DNA of 61,834 bases from Proteus faecis (GCF_003144395.1 NZ_PENZ01000019.1:1-61834); one strand, 5' to 3'; positions 46,418 through 57,500 are shown, numbered from the stretch's first letter. Notes: generated by a model not told the origin, from the letters alone. Numbers and translations: made by a program.

Positions 46418-48124
46418 TTAGAAAGTTTCCCAATTAGCGGGATCTTCAACACTGCTGCTCTTTTTCTTTTCTGAGGTTCCTGGTTTTATAAGTGGAGCAG
46501 CGGCTTTAACTACAGGGGTTGCATCCGATTCCTTTCTTTCTAGCGTTTTTTCTTCCTGACCCGGTAATTTGAAGATTGAAACTAAGCGGGTTAATGCAAC
46601 TGCTTGATCTTCAAGACCAGCAGCCGCGGCTGCAGATTGTTCTACTAAAGAGGCGTTTTGCTGAGTGACTCGATCCATTTCAGAAACCGCAAGGCCAACT
46701 TGTGAAATACCTCGGCTTTGCTCATCTGATGCTGAAGCAATTTCGCCCATGATATCAGTAACGCGCGTTACTGAATCCACGATGCGCGTCATCGTCTCAC
46801 CCGCACTTTCAACGAGTACAGAGCCCGTTTCAGTACGATTTACTGAATCTTCAATCAGTGTTTTTATTTCTTTAGCAGCTTCTGCACTTCTCTGTGCAAG
46901 GTTACGAACTTCACCGGCAACTACCGCAAATCCGCGACCATGCTCACCGGCTCTAGCAGCTTCAACAGCCGCATTCAGTGCCAAAATATTGGTCTGGAAT
47001 GCAATGCCATCAATAACAGCTGTGATATCGGTGATTTTCTGAGAACTTCCGGCTATGTCGTGCATCGTTTGCACCACATTAGCAACAACTTTTCCACCTT
47101 GGCGGGCAATATCTGAGGCATCATTAGCAAGGTTACTTGCTTGGCGAGCATTGTCTGCGTTCTGTTTTACGGTCGCCGTTAACTGTTCCATACTTGCAGC
47201 AGTTTCTTCTAACGAAGCCACTTGCTCTTCTGTACGAGCAGATAAGTCATTATTCCCAGCAGCAATTTCACTTGTACTGTTATAAATGTTTTCCGTACTT
47301 TGATAGACACCACGAACAGTTTGAATAAGCTCTTGTTGCATATGTTTTAAACCACTTGCTAACAAGCTCATTTCATTACGTCCATTCACTTCGATATTTG
47401 GACGTAAATCACCTTCAGAGAAAGTTTTAATACTTAATAGAAGTGAATTTAATGGTCTAATTAAGGCATTACGTAATGCAAACCAACATAGAATTAATGC
47501 TGCGATAACGATAATGGCTAACACTGCCATAGTAATGATAGTACGTTGGTGAGAGGCCTCTAGTGCCACATTTAACTCTCCGTTAAATTTCTCATTACGC
47601 ATAACATATGAAAGATACTCTTTGTAAAAAGCGTCTTGATAACCCGTAGTTGGTTGCTCAAAAAAGTCTTTTAAGTTCTTATCTTGAAGTAAAATTTCTA
47701 ATTGGTTTAATGCAGAGAAATATTCGATAAAGCGCCCTTTTAGGCTACGAACATCATCTTCTGAGTGAATCTGATAAGCTGTAATATTCTTTTCAAATTC
47801 TTTAAATTTCTCGTCTGCACGAGACATATTTTTACGAGCAAGCCCCGCCAAATAATCAACAGACAGAGAATCATCTACATTAAGATTTTTATCTTGTAAT
47901 AAAAAACTAATCGCAGCACGATTAATATTATTACGAGCTTGAAGTAAGTTAGCCCAGCTTTCATCTAGGCGTTCACGTTGCGATTGTATTGTCAGTGTTT
48001 TATTAAGGTCGTTTCTTGTCTCAACGATATTTGAGTAAAAAACGCCCCCTGAGACAAATTGCAAAACACCAAACAACAGAAGAATGGATAATAATCCAGT
48101 CACTATTTTCATTCGGCTAAACAT
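46418..48124 (-). CDS. Methyl-accepting chemotaxis protein 1 (Tar/Tsr-like, NWETF tail)
   Basis: The 568-residue receptor has TM1 (about 7-30), a Tar-type periplasmic domain, TM2 near 190-212, HAMP and a full signalling domain (tip [28 protein letters not shown]). It ends NWETF, so it binds CheR and CheB directly. In the ligand pocket Arg64 and Arg69 are kept but Tar Arg73 is Ser73, so ligand choice may differ from aspartate; the QPT motif ([10 protein letters not shown]) near Tar Thr154 is present. ATG 48124 follows AAAGGGAAACT; the longer ORF would read back through its sigma-28 promoter. Confidence 0.95.
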   Translation of the reverse strand: MFSRMKIVTGLLSILLLFGVLQFVSGGVFYSNIVETRNDLNKTLTIQSQRERLDESWANLLQARNNINRAAISFLLQDKNLNVDDSLSVDYLAGLARKNMSRADEKFKEFEKNITAYQIHSEDDVRSLKGRFIEYFSALNQLEILLQDKNLKDFFEQPTTGYQDAFYKEYLSYVMRNEKFNGELNVALEASHQRTIITMAVLAIIVIAALILCWFALRNALIRPLNSLLLSIKTFSEGDLRPNIEVNGRNEMSLLASGLKHMQQELIQTVRGVYQSTENIYNSTSEIAAGNNDLSARTEEQVASLEETAASMEQLTATVKQNADNARQASNLANDASDIARQGGKVVANVVQTMHDIAGSSQKITDITAVIDGIAFQTNILALNAAVEAARAGEHGRGFAVVAGEVRNLAQRSAEAAKEIKTLIEDSVNRTETGSVLVESAGETMTRIVDSVTRVTDIMGEIASASDEQSRGISQVGLAVSEMDRVTQQNASLVEQSAAAAAGLEDQAVALTRLVSIFKLPGQEEKTLERKESDATPVVKAAAPLIKPGTSEKKKSSSVEDPANWETF

Positions 48125-48159
48125 AGTTTCCCTTTTTATAATAAACGGTAATGAGCAAG

Positions 48160-48186
48160 TTATCGGCAGACTTAAGAGAAACTTTA
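48160..48186 (-). promoter_or_regulatory. Consensus sigma-28 promoter of receptors and cheRBYZ
   Basis: Minus-strand TAAA (48186-48183), 15 bases, GCCGATAA (48167-48160): a perfect match, giving a leader of about 30 bases before ATG 48124. The rest of the 384-base gap holds the cheW terminator. Confidence 0.93.
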
Positions 48187-48439
48187 TAGGATTCATTTCG
48201 TCTTGGTCACGTTTTTGCTCTATTAGAAAGCGGTGGTAATACTCTTTTTAATTAAAATTATAAGTATAAAAAACTTTAAAGTTATTTCCGTCAGTAGAAA
48301 AACATTACAGCTAAGTGATAGCTACTTATTAAGTTAATAAGTAATAAAATAGAACTTAACTAAAATTATTAGTTCTTTTTTATCTTTTAATTTTACTTAA
48401 AGTTAATTTAATGCTTTAGCACTCGCTAATAAAATAAAA

Positions 48440-48479
48440 AAGATAAAAATAACTATTCCGGCAAAATTACCGGAACAGT
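48440..48479 (-). terminator. Intrinsic terminator of motAB-cheAW
   Basis: ACTATTCCGG (48452-48461) pairs with CCGGAACAGT (48470-48479) with one mismatch; a T-rich run follows on the minus strand. It lies 30 bases past cheW. Confidence 0.85.
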
Positions 48480-48508
48480 ATTTAGGTTATTTTTTAAAAA
48501 ATAAAAAC

Positions 48509-49009
48509 TTATTTAGCTTGAATTGTTGCACTATCGACTAATTCCATTTCTTCACTATTGAGTAATTTTTCAATATCAACAAGAATAAGCATTCTTTCAT
48601 CTAAAGTACCTAAACCTGTTAAATACTCAGTAGACATGGTGACTGCAAACTCTGGCGCAGGGCAGATTTGCTCTGGCTTTAGCGTAAGAACATCAGAAAC
48701 GCCATCAACAACAATTCCCACAATTCGATTTAATAAGTTAACCACAATAACAACAGTATTGTCATTATAAGTTACACTTTCTTGTGAAAATTTAATACGC
48801 AGATCAACTATCGGAACAATAACGCCCCGTAAATTAGTTACACCTTTAATAAAGCTAGGTGAATTAGCAATACGTGTAACTTGATCATATCCACGAATTT
48901 CTTGAACCTTTAAAATATCAATTCCATATTCTTCATCACCCAGCGTAAAAATTAGAAATCCTTGTCCAACAGTTTCACCGGATAATTTCTCGAAATGTTC
49001 CGAAGCCAT
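48509..49009 (-). CDS. cheW: Chemotaxis coupling protein CheW
   Basis: The 166-residue double-SH3-like adaptor joins receptors to Che[22 protein letters not shown] and [22 protein letters not shown] are the family core. ATG follows GAGGATAAAATAAGATT. It is last in motA-motB-cheA-cheW, 21 bases after cheA. Length matches E. coli (167). Confidence 0.98.
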   Translation of the reverse strand: MASEHFEKLSGETVGQGFLIFTLGDEEYGIDILKVQEIRGYDQVTRIANSPSFIKGVTNLRGVIVPIVDLRIKFSQESVTYNDNTVVIVVNLLNRIVGIVVDGVSDVLTLKPEQICPAPEFAVTMSTEYLTGLGTLDERMLILVDIEKLLNSEEMELVDSATIQAK

Positions 49010-49030
49010 AATCTTATTTTATCCTCACTA

Positions 49031-51208
49031 TTAAATGACTGCGCTTGCAGTTGTATTCTTTTTCTTATTCGTCATTTGTGTATGACTTAAACGTTGCAAT
49101 TCTGGTACATCAAGAATTAAAGCTACACTACCGTCGCCCATAATTGTTGCAGCAGATATACCAGGAACTTTTCGGTAATTGCTCTCTATATTTTTAACAA
49201 CAACTTGATGCTGACCAACTAATTGATCTACTAATAAAGCATAACGACGTCCGGCACTTTGAACAATAACCGCAATGGCTTGGGTAATATCAGTTTGAGC
49301 GCCTTCAATATTAAAAGTACGATGTAATTCAATCAGTGGTAGATATTCTCCTCTAACCTGCAATAATTTTTCATCGCCAGCCAATGGATAAATATCATCT
49401 TCTTCCGGTTGTAAAGAACTGACTACCGTTCCTAATGGTAAAATAAAGACTTCGTCATGAACTTTAACAGACATACCATCTAAAATTGCTAATGTTAGTG
49501 GAAGTAAAATACGAATACGCGTTCCTTTACCAACCTCAAAACTGATCTGAATTTGCCCCCCCATCTCTTGGATATTTCGTTTCACAACATCCATACCCAC
49601 ACCACGGCCAGAAACATCCGTTACGACTTCGGCGGTAGAGAAACCCGGTGCAAAAATTAGCATAGCAACTTCTTCGTTGCTCATATTTTCAGAAACTGCA
49701 AGTCCAGAAGAAATCGCTTTTTTCAAAATACGTTCGCGGTTTAATCCAGCACCATCATCAGTCACTTCAATACAAATATTACCACCCTGATGTTCCGCAG
49801 ACAGAGTTAACTGCCCTGCTTCCGGTTTACCCAGAGCAATCCGATCCGCTGGCATTTCAATACCATGATCAAGGCTGTTACGAACTAAGTGAGTTAAAGG
49901 ATCGATAATTTTTTCAATTAAGCTTTTATCAAGTTCTGTTGAGCTACCAATCATGTTTAACTCAACTTTCTTATTCATTTTACCTGCTACATCACGCACA
50001 ACTCGTGGGAAGCGACTGAAAACATATTCCATCGGCATCATACGAATTGACATAACAGATTCTTGTAAATCACGAGAATTACGCTGCAACTGAGCAATAC
50101 AACTTAGTAAATCACTATATATTGCAGGCTCAAGGCTACCGCTGTGTTGTGCCAACATTGACTGTGTAATAACTAGTTCACCAACTAAGTTGATTAATTG
50201 ATCAACTTTTTCAACTGCAACACGAATACTGCTTGATTCTGTTTTTGGTGCTGCCGCTGTAACGGGTCTTTTCGCTGGTGCTGCCACTGGAGCTTTAGTT
50301 GGTTCTGCCGATGGCATCACTTTTTCAACCACTGTTTTTTCTACAGGTGCAGGTTGCTCAATGTGGTTTTCAACATGAGCATCATCAACAGATGTTGTAC
50401 TTTCTTCTGTAACTGTATTTTTTTCTGGTGCTTTTTCTGCAAGCGCCTCTTTTTTAAACGAGATTTGTTCAGGTTCAATCACAAAACAAAGTACAGCGCT
50501 GATATCTTCTTCTGTTGCCGTAGTTTTCAATATTGCTTCAAGGCCATGATGCTGTTTTTCAACCTGGCTAACTTCACCAAGATGTTTTAATTCATCAAGC
50601 ATTAAATCAATATCTGTCTCTTTCAGATCAGACAGAATGATATGATGGTAATAATGCCCATCAGCCGCCATTGTTGATGCGACTTCAACTATGTTTTCTA
50701 CGGCTTCACTTTGCACATTTTCGGCGTCAGATGACAAAACAGGAGTTTCAATCATTGTGGCCTGTGAGTCTGAAGCTTCAGATCCAGCAACAGCCTCAAC
50801 TCGAGGTGTGGATTGTTCTTCTTTTACATCGAGAGCCAGCTGACGCAACTTCTCACAAATATAGTTAAATGTTTCCTCATCAGGTTCTTGTGAGTTTTTA
50901 TGTGCATCCAATTGCTGTTGCATAATATCTTTCGCTTCCAGAAACAGGTTAATAATGTCGTCGGTGAGCGCCATCTCATGACGTCTTGCACTATCGAGCA
51001 AGTTTTCAAGCACATGAGTGGTCTGTTGAAGTTTAACGAAGCCAAATGTTGCAGCTCCTCCTTTTATGGAGTGTGCACTACGGAAAATCGCATTCAACTG
51101 TTCTTGATCTGGATTTGCCGGATCAAGTAACAGCAAATGCTGTTCCATATCAGCTAACAACTCATCTGCTTCATCAAAAAATGTTTGATAAAACTCAGTA
51201 ATATCCAT
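49031..51208 (-). CDS. cheA: Chemotaxis sensor kinase CheA
   Basis: 725 residues. P1 phosphotransfer domain with His46 (FRSAHSIKGGAATFGF), P2 CheY/CheB-docking region, P3 dimerisation, P4 kinase with N-box NSLDHGIE, DDGAGLN and GRGVGMDVV, and P5 CheW-like domain. It is longer than E. coli CheA (654), mainly through Glu/Ala/Pro-rich linkers at about 130-175 and 255-325 (QPAPVEKTVVEKVMPSAEPT). ATG 51208 gives MDITEFYQTFFDEADELLA. It follows motB in the operon. Confidence 0.98.
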   Translation of the reverse strand: MDITEFYQTFFDEADELLADMEQHLLLLDPANPDQEQLNAIFRSAHSIKGGAATFGFVKLQQTTHVLENLLDSARRHEMALTDDIINLFLEAKDIMQQQLDAHKNSQEPDEETFNYICEKLRQLALDVKEEQSTPRVEAVAGSEASDSQATMIETPVLSSDAENVQSEAVENIVEVASTMAADGHYYHHIILSDLKETDIDLMLDELKHLGEVSQVEKQHHGLEAILKTTATEEDISAVLCFVIEPEQISFKKEALAEKAPEKNTVTEESTTSVDDAHVENHIEQPAPVEKTVVEKVMPSAEPTKAPVAAPAKRPVTAAAPKTESSSIRVAVEKVDQLINLVGELVITQSMLAQHSGSLEPAIYSDLLSCIAQLQRNSRDLQESVMSIRMMPMEYVFSRFPRVVRDVAGKMNKKVELNMIGSSTELDKSLIEKIIDPLTHLVRNSLDHGIEMPADRIALGKPEAGQLTLSAEHQGGNICIEVTDDGAGLNRERILKKAISSGLAVSENMSNEEVAMLIFAPGFSTAEVVTDVSGRGVGMDVVKRNIQEMGGQIQISFEVGKGTRIRILLPLTLAILDGMSVKVHDEVFILPLGTVVSSLQPEEDDIYPLAGDEKLLQVRGEYLPLIELHRTFNIEGAQTDITQAIAVIVQSAGRRYALLVDQLVGQHQVVVKNIESNYRKVPGISAATIMGDGSVALILDVPELQRLSHTQMTNKKKNTTASAVI

Positions 51209-51243
51209 CGTTACTCATTCACCTTTACGCGATTACTAACAAA

Positions 51244-52290
51244 TTAGGGGGCTGTTCCCTGCTTTGTAGTAATATTTGTCGATTGTGATGGCAAACTTTC
51301 CCCAGAAACTCCTGTTTCAACATTTTCCTTTTTTGATTCGGGAAGCTCAGATGCAGAAGACACAGACGACCCCGTCTGTGTGTTTTCTGCTTTTTCTTGT
51401 GGGGTTTCTTGCCCTGAAAGTAGAGGTTTAATTTCTGCGGCCTCTGTTACTGTCGGTGCAACCCGCTCATTTTCTTGTACAATTTTTTGTTCTGCTTGCT
51501 TCGTTAAGACCAAAATACTGATCCGCCGGTTAGCCGCTGCAAAACCGTCCTCTTTAACTAAATGAACTGTTGATGCCATACCTACAACACGCAACACTTT
51601 CCATTCATTTAAGCCTGCACCAATTAACTCTCGACGAGAGGCATTTGCGCGATCCGTTGATAGTTCCCAGTTACTATATTTAAAAGCACCACTTGCATAA
51701 GGGATATCATCGGTATGACCTGATAAACTGATTTTGTATGGCGTGTCATTTAAAATTGGTGCAATTGCCGTCAAAATATCCTTCATATAAGGTTCAACGG
51801 TGGCACTACCGACTCTAAACATAGGTCGATTTGCTTTATCAATAATTTGAATGCGCAAACCCTCATCCATCATGTCGATCAATAAATGGGGCTTCAGATC
51901 TTTTAACCTAGGATCATTTAGAATGACTTGTTCTAAATTCTCTCTTAATCGGCGGAATTGTTGCTTTTCATTGAGCTGTTTATCTTCTTGACCTTTTGGC
52001 AAAATATCGCCTTCGTTATATACAGGATCACGCCCCCCTCCAGGAATAGGATTGGTTGCATCTCCACTAAATCGCCCTTTTTCAATAGCGACTTTTAATG
52101 GCGTACGAAAATATTCGGCTACACGAGTTAATTCTTGTGGGCTAGAGATTGAAAGTAACCACATCACCAGAAAGAAAGCCATCATTGCGGTCATAAAGTC
52201 AGCATAAGCTATCTTCCATGCACCACCGTGAGCTTGATGTTGCTTTCTCCCTCGCTTTTTAACTCGAATGATTTGTGAATTACTCTTCAT
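51244..52290 (-). CDS. motB: Flagellar stator protein MotB
   Basis: The 348-residue stator subunit has one TM segment (about 27-48) carrying the proton-accepting Asp31 ([21 protein letters not shown] region), a plug, and a C-terminal OmpA-like peptidoglycan-binding domain ([30 protein letters not shown]). Its C-terminal tail of about 60 residues, rich in Glu/Ser/Thr, extends beyond E. coli MotB (308). It starts two bases after motA. Confidence 0.98.
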   Translation of the reverse strand: MKSNSQIIRVKKRGRKQHQAHGGAWKIAYADFMTAMMAFFLVMWLLSISSPQELTRVAEYFRTPLKVAIEKGRFSGDATNPIPGGGRDPVYNEGDILPKGQEDKQLNEKQQFRRLRENLEQVILNDPRLKDLKPHLLIDMMDEGLRIQIIDKANRPMFRVGSATVEPYMKDILTAIAPILNDTPYKISLSGHTDDIPYASGAFKYSNWELSTDRANASRRELIGAGLNEWKVLRVVGMASTVHLVKEDGFAAANRRISILVLTKQAEQKIVQENERVAPTVTEAAEIKPLLSGQETPQEKAENTQTGSSVSSASELPESKKENVETGVSGESLPSQSTNITTKQGTAP

Positions 52291-52292
52291 AA

Positions 52293-53186
52293 TTACTCTT
52301 CTTTCATTGCATCAGGATTTGCCTGCATTGGTGTCCGTACCTGACGTACATGTTCTTCCAATTCAATAAAAGAAGGTCTGTCTGCCAGAAAGAGGGTTTT
52401 ACGTCCAAATTCAACAGCTATCTGTGGCGCATATCCATTCATGCTAGATAACAATGTTGTTTTAATGCACTCCATCATTTTCATTTGCTGACTAGAGCGC
52501 TGTCTGAGTCTAGAAGCTAATGGTGAAATAAAGCCATAAGCTAGTAAAATACCTAAGAAAGTACCAACCATTGCGTGTCCAATTAATACGCCCATTTCAC
52601 CAGCAGGCCTATCCGCGGCACCTAACGCATTAACAACCCCCATAACCGCGGCAACGATACCAAACGCAGGTAGTGAATCACCCATCGCTGATAAGCCTGT
52701 TGCAGGTACTTCACTTTCTTCCTCAAAAGTTGCAATCTCTTCATCCATCAGAGATTCAATTTCATAAGGATTCATATTTCCTGTTACCATCAAACGCATA
52801 TAGTCAGTAATAAAACTGAGCATATAAACATCTTTCATAATGCGCGGATATTGGGAAAAAATGTCACTTTGTTGTGGGTTTTCTATATCTCTCTCTAATG
52901 CCAACATTCCGTTTTGACGAGCTTTTGACAATAAACGAAACATAAGTGCCATTAAATCCATGTACATCGCTTTATTGTAATTTGTACTGCGAAGTAATTT
53001 CGGTAGGATCTTCATTGTCGATACAATTGCTCTACCATTATTACCTACAATAAAAGCACCGATACCGGCACCAAAGATGATTATAAATTCGGCTGGCTGG
53101 TATAAGGCACCTAAACTACCACCGACGAGAAGATATCCCCCGATGACGGCGCTCATAACCACGATATATCCTAAGAGTACTAACAC
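52293..53186 (-). CDS. motA: Flagellar stator protein MotA
   Basis: The 297-residue four-TM stator subunit. The cytoplasmic loop bears the charged torque residues ([21 protein letters not shown] with Arg and Glu equivalent to E. coli R90 and E98); TM3-TM4 with [17 protein letters not shown] contains the conserved prolines. It starts at GTG 53186 after AAAGGGATATCGC, as E. coli motA also does. Its sigma-28 promoter lies inside flhC, with a leader of about 170 bases holding a hairpin. Confidence 0.98.
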   Translation of the reverse strand: MLVLLGYIVVMSAVIGGYLLVGGSLGALYQPAEFIIIFGAGIGAFIVGNNGRAIVSTMKILPKLLRSTNYNKAMYMDLMALMFRLLSKARQNGMLALERDIENPQQSDIFSQYPRIMKDVYMLSFITDYMRLMVTGNMNPYEIESLMDEEIATFEEESEVPATGLSAMGDSLPAFGIVAAVMGVVNALGAADRPAGEMGVLIGHAMVGTFLGILLAYGFISPLASRLRQRSSQQMKMMECIKTTLLSSMNGYAPQIAVEFGRKTLFLADRPSFIELEEHVRQVRTPMQANPDAMKEE

Positions 53187-53267
53187 GCGATATCCCTTTA
53201 GCTAATTTCGTTATTGAGAGAATGGCGAACATAGCAGCAAGAGATAGGAGGGGGAGAGGAAACGGTT

Positions 53268-53298
53268 CAGGTTATAGATAACTAAGCTCTATAACCTG
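53268..53298. repeat. Perfect 10-bp inverted repeat in the motA leader
   Basis: CAGGTTATAG (53268-53277) and CTATAACCTG (53289-53298) flank an 11-base loop, 22 bases past flhC and about 80 before the motA GTG. No U-tract follows. It could end flhDC messages inefficiently, stabilise their 3' ends, or shape the motA leader. Confidence 0.75.
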
Positions 53299-53320
53299 AT
53301 ATTTAACTTTCAATCTCGAA

Positions 53321-53902
53321 TCACATTGCAAACTGTTCAAGACCATCCAACAGTTGTAAGTTAATATCGGCAGGATTGGCGGAAAGTTTACGTTTTTTTA
53401 TTGCGCGAGAAGGTGGCTGGCAAAGACTACAAACATAATTGCTAGCTGGCTGGTGTGCGTGTGTAATAAATGAACCATTACATTTGGTACAAACGGAAAG
53501 TTGCAACATACCACTTTCAACAAAACGTACTAATGTCCATGCTCTTGTTAGTGCTAAAATAGGTTCTTGATCTTTAACAGGCGGACATTGCTCTAAGTAT
53601 AAACGATAAGCTTTAACAACAGCCTCAACGCCAACACAACCGCCATTTTTTAATAAAAAGCGATAAGCATTATAAAACATTGAGGAATGGATATTTTGTT
53701 CCCATGTCATAAACCAATCCGTTGAAAATGGCAGCATTCCTTTTGGAGGGGGGCTCCCTCTTAATTCTTTGTATAATTTAATTAAACGCCCCCGACTTAA
53801 TTGAGTTTCACTTTCAAGCATTTGCAAGCGGGCACCCAAGGTGATTAATTCCATTGCTAAACGAATATCTTTCGCTTCTCGGACGATACTTTTCTCACTC
53901 AT
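53321..53902 (-). CDS. flhC: Flagellar master regulator subunit FlhC
   Basis: The 193-residue DNA-binding partner in FlhD4C2, which activates class II flagellar promoters with sigma-70. The zinc-binding cysteines Cys138, Cys141, Cys158 and Cys161 ([19 protein letters not shown]) are intact. ATG 53902 is two bases after the flhD stop, so translation is coupled. Its last 70 bases contain the motA sigma-28 promoter. Length matches E. coli (192). Confidence 0.98.
   Translation of the reverse strand: MSEKSIVREAKDIRLAMELITLGARLQMLESETQLSRGRLIKLYKELRGSPPPKGMLPFSTDWFMTWEQNIHSSMFYNAYRFLLKNGGCVGVEAVVKAYRLYLEQCPPVKDQEPILALTRAWTLVRFVESGMLQLSVCTKCNGSFITHAHQPASNYVCSLCQPPSRAIKKRKLSANPADINLQLLDGLEQFAM
53364..53390 (-). 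promoter_or_regulatory. Sigma-28 promoter of motABcheAW, inside flhC
   Basis: Minus-strand TAAA (53390-53387), 15 bases, GCCGATAT (53371-53364): one mismatch, same -10 as flgM. It sits within the flhC 3' end and would start near 53357, giving a leader of about 170 bases. Confidence 0.8.
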
Positions 53903-53904
53903 TG

Positions 53905-54255
53905 TTATGCCCGTTTCTTTGTCGCAGTAGTGTCTTGTTCCGATAACTGACGAAACAAGTTAGAAGAAAGAAGAATGCCAGTATGAATTTGTTGTAAATC
54001 ATCCACTCTAGATTCTTTAGTGAGTTGTTCTATTGTTTCGCTGTCTTCAAAGCGGAAATTACAGATTAGCTGGTTTGTTTCAGCCAACTTAACCAATTGT
54101 GGCAATGTAAGCTCTGCCAGTGCATCCGCCATTGCATCACTAATCCCAAGCCGAAACATTGCGGAAGCCTTTTCTTGGTTAATTAACCTTTGCGCCAAAA
54201 GCAAATACGATAAATTTATGTCATAAATATGCTTAAGCAATTCAACCGTACTCAT
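53905..54255 (-). CDS. flhD: Flagellar master regulator subunit FlhD
   Basis: The 116-residue protein is nearly collinear with E. coli Flh[68 protein letters not shown], ending ATKKRA. With FlhC it controls the whole cascade and, in Proteus, swarmer differentiation. I chose ATG 54255 (MSTVELL, the family start); the longer ORF reads through the leader. AAAGAG directly abuts the ATG and GGGA lies further up, so initiation may be weak or regulated. Confidence 0.97.
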   Translation of the reverse strand: MSTVELLKHIYDINLSYLLLAQRLINQEKASAMFRLGISDAMADALAELTLPQLVKLAETNQLICNFRFEDSETIEQLTKESRVDDLQQIHTGILLSSNLFRQLSEQDTTATKKRA

Positions 54256-54290
54256 CTCTTTACATCCCGTCCGATTATATTGAACAAAGA

Positions 54291-54312
54291 GGATCTTTCT
54301 AATGAAAGATCC
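54291..54312. promoter_or_regulatory. Hairpin in the flhD mRNA leader
   Basis: GGATCTTTC (54291-54299) and GAAAGATCC (54304-54312) form a perfect 9-bp stem with a 4-base loop, 36 bases before the flhD ATG. It could affect ribosome access, RNA stability or small-RNA binding. Confidence 0.65.
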
Positions 54313-54475
54313 CGAGGAAATTAATATAAATGTAATATTAAATTCCAGGCCCCATTTTATGAACATGACACGTAGTAACACTACCTTGTATTACTTAGTT
54401 ACGGTCATTTTCAAAAGTAGCGAAAAAATCATTTAAATTAAAAGTAAACTTTAAATGCTCGCCAATATAGCTCGT

Positions 54476-54489
54476 TAAGAATAATCCTA
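54476..54489. promoter_or_regulatory. RcsAB-like box at the flhDC promoter
   Basis: TAAGAATAATCCTA on the plus strand, one base from the RcsAB consensus TAAGAATATTCCTA. It lies just downstream of the predicted flhDC start site, the position of the repressing RcsAB box in E. coli flhDC. The Rcs phosphorelay is a known repressor of swarming in Proteus. Confidence 0.7.
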
Positions 54490-54497
54490 ACGCAACA

Positions 54498-54527
54498 ACT
54501 TTACTCCTTAACGATTAAGTTATTCAA
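54498..54527 (-). promoter_or_regulatory. Candidate sigma-70 promoter of flhDC
   Basis: Minus-strand TTGAAT (54527-54522), 18 bases, TAAAGT (54503-54498), a weak match expected of an activator-dependent promoter. The start near 54491 places the CRP site at about -72 and the RcsAB box at about +2 to +15, and gives a leader of about 235 bases. Confidence 0.5.
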
Positions 54528-54555
54528 CGGATAAAGTAGTCTAATTTAAATACTA

Positions 54556-54571
54556 TGTGAGTCACATCACA
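54556..54571. promoter_or_regulatory. CRP-cAMP binding site upstream of flhDC
   Basis: TGTGA (54556-54560), six bases, TCACA (54567-54571): a perfect core. It is about 300 bases before the flhD ATG. CRP activates flhDC from about -71 in E. coli. Confidence 0.8.
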
Positions 54572-57500
54572 AAAAGATAATCATTATTATGGAATTAGTT
54601 CATTAACTATTCAAGTGATAAAAGTAATAAAACTTGGTGTAAATTAATAAGCTAATCTACCCAAATTAAAATATTAATGATAATTTTTTATTTTATACGA
54701 TCTATTAAACTTATAAACCTAAAAATACAGCATAAAAATTTGACAAATCCACAATTAGAGATTTTTTTGATCACAGTAACATATATTGATATATCTCCCC
54801 CTCATCTTTATCTAAACAAGCTTCTTAAATTTAATAAATATTTCTATAGATATTATTTTTTTCACCATTTACGCAAACCTTCATAAATGATCACTTTTTG
54901 TTTACAATTTGTTTGAAAAACAATCAATTCTAATTATTTATAGTTATCCTAAATTTTTTTATTATTTTAAAATAATAATTTTACTTTGAAATCAACATGA
55001 TATGATAACGATTTTATTAGACAGGACGATAAGTCATATAAAATTAAATTCTTAGTTATGCATCTTCGCCCTTAAATCATTGAATATTTATTTCTACATT
55101 ATTAAAGTTTCAACTGTAATAATTTAATTTAACTAATGTTTTTCAAGTGCTATTTAACACTTAAATTACAGAACTCTTAATAAGAGTTTTATTGCCTGTA
55201 AATTAATCACAGAGAAATAATATCCACATATAAATAAGTTTTTTTTATGAATCACAGTATAATTTATGAACAATATAAATTTAAAATCACCACTAGATTA
55301 ATATAAAAATAAAAGAATATTTTTTATTTAATTAAATAATCCCCCTTACTAATTTAATTATCAATTAAAAATTGAATATGAAAATAATACAACATTTAAC
55401 TTAAACCAAATCAAAAAAAACACGCGTTTTTTTATAAAATAAAGTCACAGTCTATTAATATAAAAAATAAAATTAAAACTTTCCTATTTTTCACTGTATA
55501 TATATATATTAGTCCAATAATCCATAGATAATTAAAAATATAAAAGACAGTAAAAAAATAAAGAAAAAGCAGATTTATAATATCATGTATTATATAACCA
55601 CTTATCTTTTGTTATAAAAAAGACATTTTTTGAAATATAAATTTCAATTTCATAAAAAAAGATCTCAAGATCTCCAATATAAAGTAATTAATTCATAAAA
55701 TAACAATGCAAAATATAAATTCTGTTTTTCCTGTTAACCATATTGCCTCAACATAATAAATGGCTGTAATGGCAAATTATGACAACTCCAAGTTAACACT
55801 TGTATAGATGTAGTTTCTCAATGTAAAGCAAGGAAGGTAAATATGATCAAAATAACATCTCATTGATTACTCTATTAGCATCGGTGCAAATGAAAAATAT
55901 CAAATGTTAACTTTTAGCCCCGAAATAGTTTCTAACAACAATTTATTTTACGCTTACAAATGATGAGTATTGTTTCACCTTCCCTCTTATCATGTGGTTA
56001 GTCTCTTTTTTTCAACCTAGCTATCACAAGTCTCAAGACATTACGGAACCAAAAGTGCTGACTTCGTAACAACCCATTACTTAACAAAAGTTGATGTTGA
56101 CGAACCTAGGAAAGTATAAAGATTTAAATATCAGAATGCCTTTACTTAACGCGCTAAAATATATCTCTAAATGTCCCTCTATTCTAACCACTAATTTGAC
56201 TCATTTTATTACCCTTTTTATGAGTAATTTCAACTTTAAAAAGACTTTTCTTCTCGATCAAAACCTAATAAAAATATTGATATACCTAAATAATCAAGGC
56301 TTATATCTCATTTATTAGACTAGTCTTAAAAATCAATAACTATGCTTAGTATTCTATAACCCCAAAGTGTTCTAAATTTTTGGAGAAAGAAGGTTTTAAA
56401 AAATATTGTAACCGTATTTTTCTACAGTAATAATTGAGATCATTCATGATATGAATGCAAATAGTTTGTGTATTGCTTTTAGTTCTATTGAAACGAGTTA
56501 CATCGTTTTTTAGTAAGCAAAGATGAAATGTTTGTTCACACTTTTATACCAGCAATGTTTTAAATTAGTGTTCCTCTTATACTTAGTTTTATCTTTTTTG
56601 GTAAATCAAAAAAGGTCAGTACCACAATTATCCTTTATATATATTTTCACAGGAAATACTAACGGAACATCTATTTCATACTAAGATAATTCTCCTTCTG
56701 TAATAAGTAAGATTTACATCCTTGACAAAGTTATAAACAATATAATTTTGAAATGATTATTTTATTGAACAGAAAGAGTGGTGTGATTTTTCTACTCTTC
56801 TTATAAGATTACTTATTGGTATCAATTTTTCCACATGGTCTTTACAAAAAAATCCACAATTTTTCAAAAGATTTTCATTCACCAATGATTAGTGATTGCA
56901 GACAACATACCACATCAATTCATCAGCTTTACTGTAGCAGTATAAATCCACCGTTTTCCTAAATTCCTCTTCATATTTTGAGAATCTAATTTGATTAAAT
57001 TAAAAACATTACTCAAAAAAATCACACTTAAATTAAATGCGGTAGTAAATATTGATAAATTTTTAGCCAAATACATTGAAATAATTTGAGAGTATAACTT
57101 AGGTATTAAAAAAATCTAATATAATCAATAGAAAACATCATTTTTCACCCAAAATTCTATACTACTTTAAGCCCCTTAATAACAACTTTTTGTTCTACAA
57201 TACTCCTAAGAGCCCCATTTAATCAGTCAACCATAGGTAGCAATCGCTTACTTGATTTTAGTTTTTTCTATTTATTAAAAACAAAATAAACAGAGATAAA
57301 TCAAATCAAACCAAAAGGAGCGATTAATAAAAATGAGAAATCACACCAACCTCTCCCCAAATGTGGTTCAATTTTTTTCATTCATAACTCATTATATACG
57401 GGTTAACCACAATACAAATAATTGTGCATTAATCAATTTAGACAAAAATGTTTGTTTTTATTAAAACGAAAATGAACATATGCCGCCCAACCACGTATTT

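Noticed and set aside
54677..54886. 69-codon ORF in the flhDC upstream region
   Set aside because: Ile/Phe/Tyr/Lys-rich translation of AT-rich DNA without a ribosome site.
56091..56318. 75-codon ORF in the gene desert
   Set aside because: Two-ATG start without SD and no recognisable motif; best read as non-coding or relic DNA.
56722..56746. TTGACA followed by TATAAT in the gene desert
   Set aside because: The spacer is only 13 bases, too short for a sigma-70 promoter, and no gene follows.
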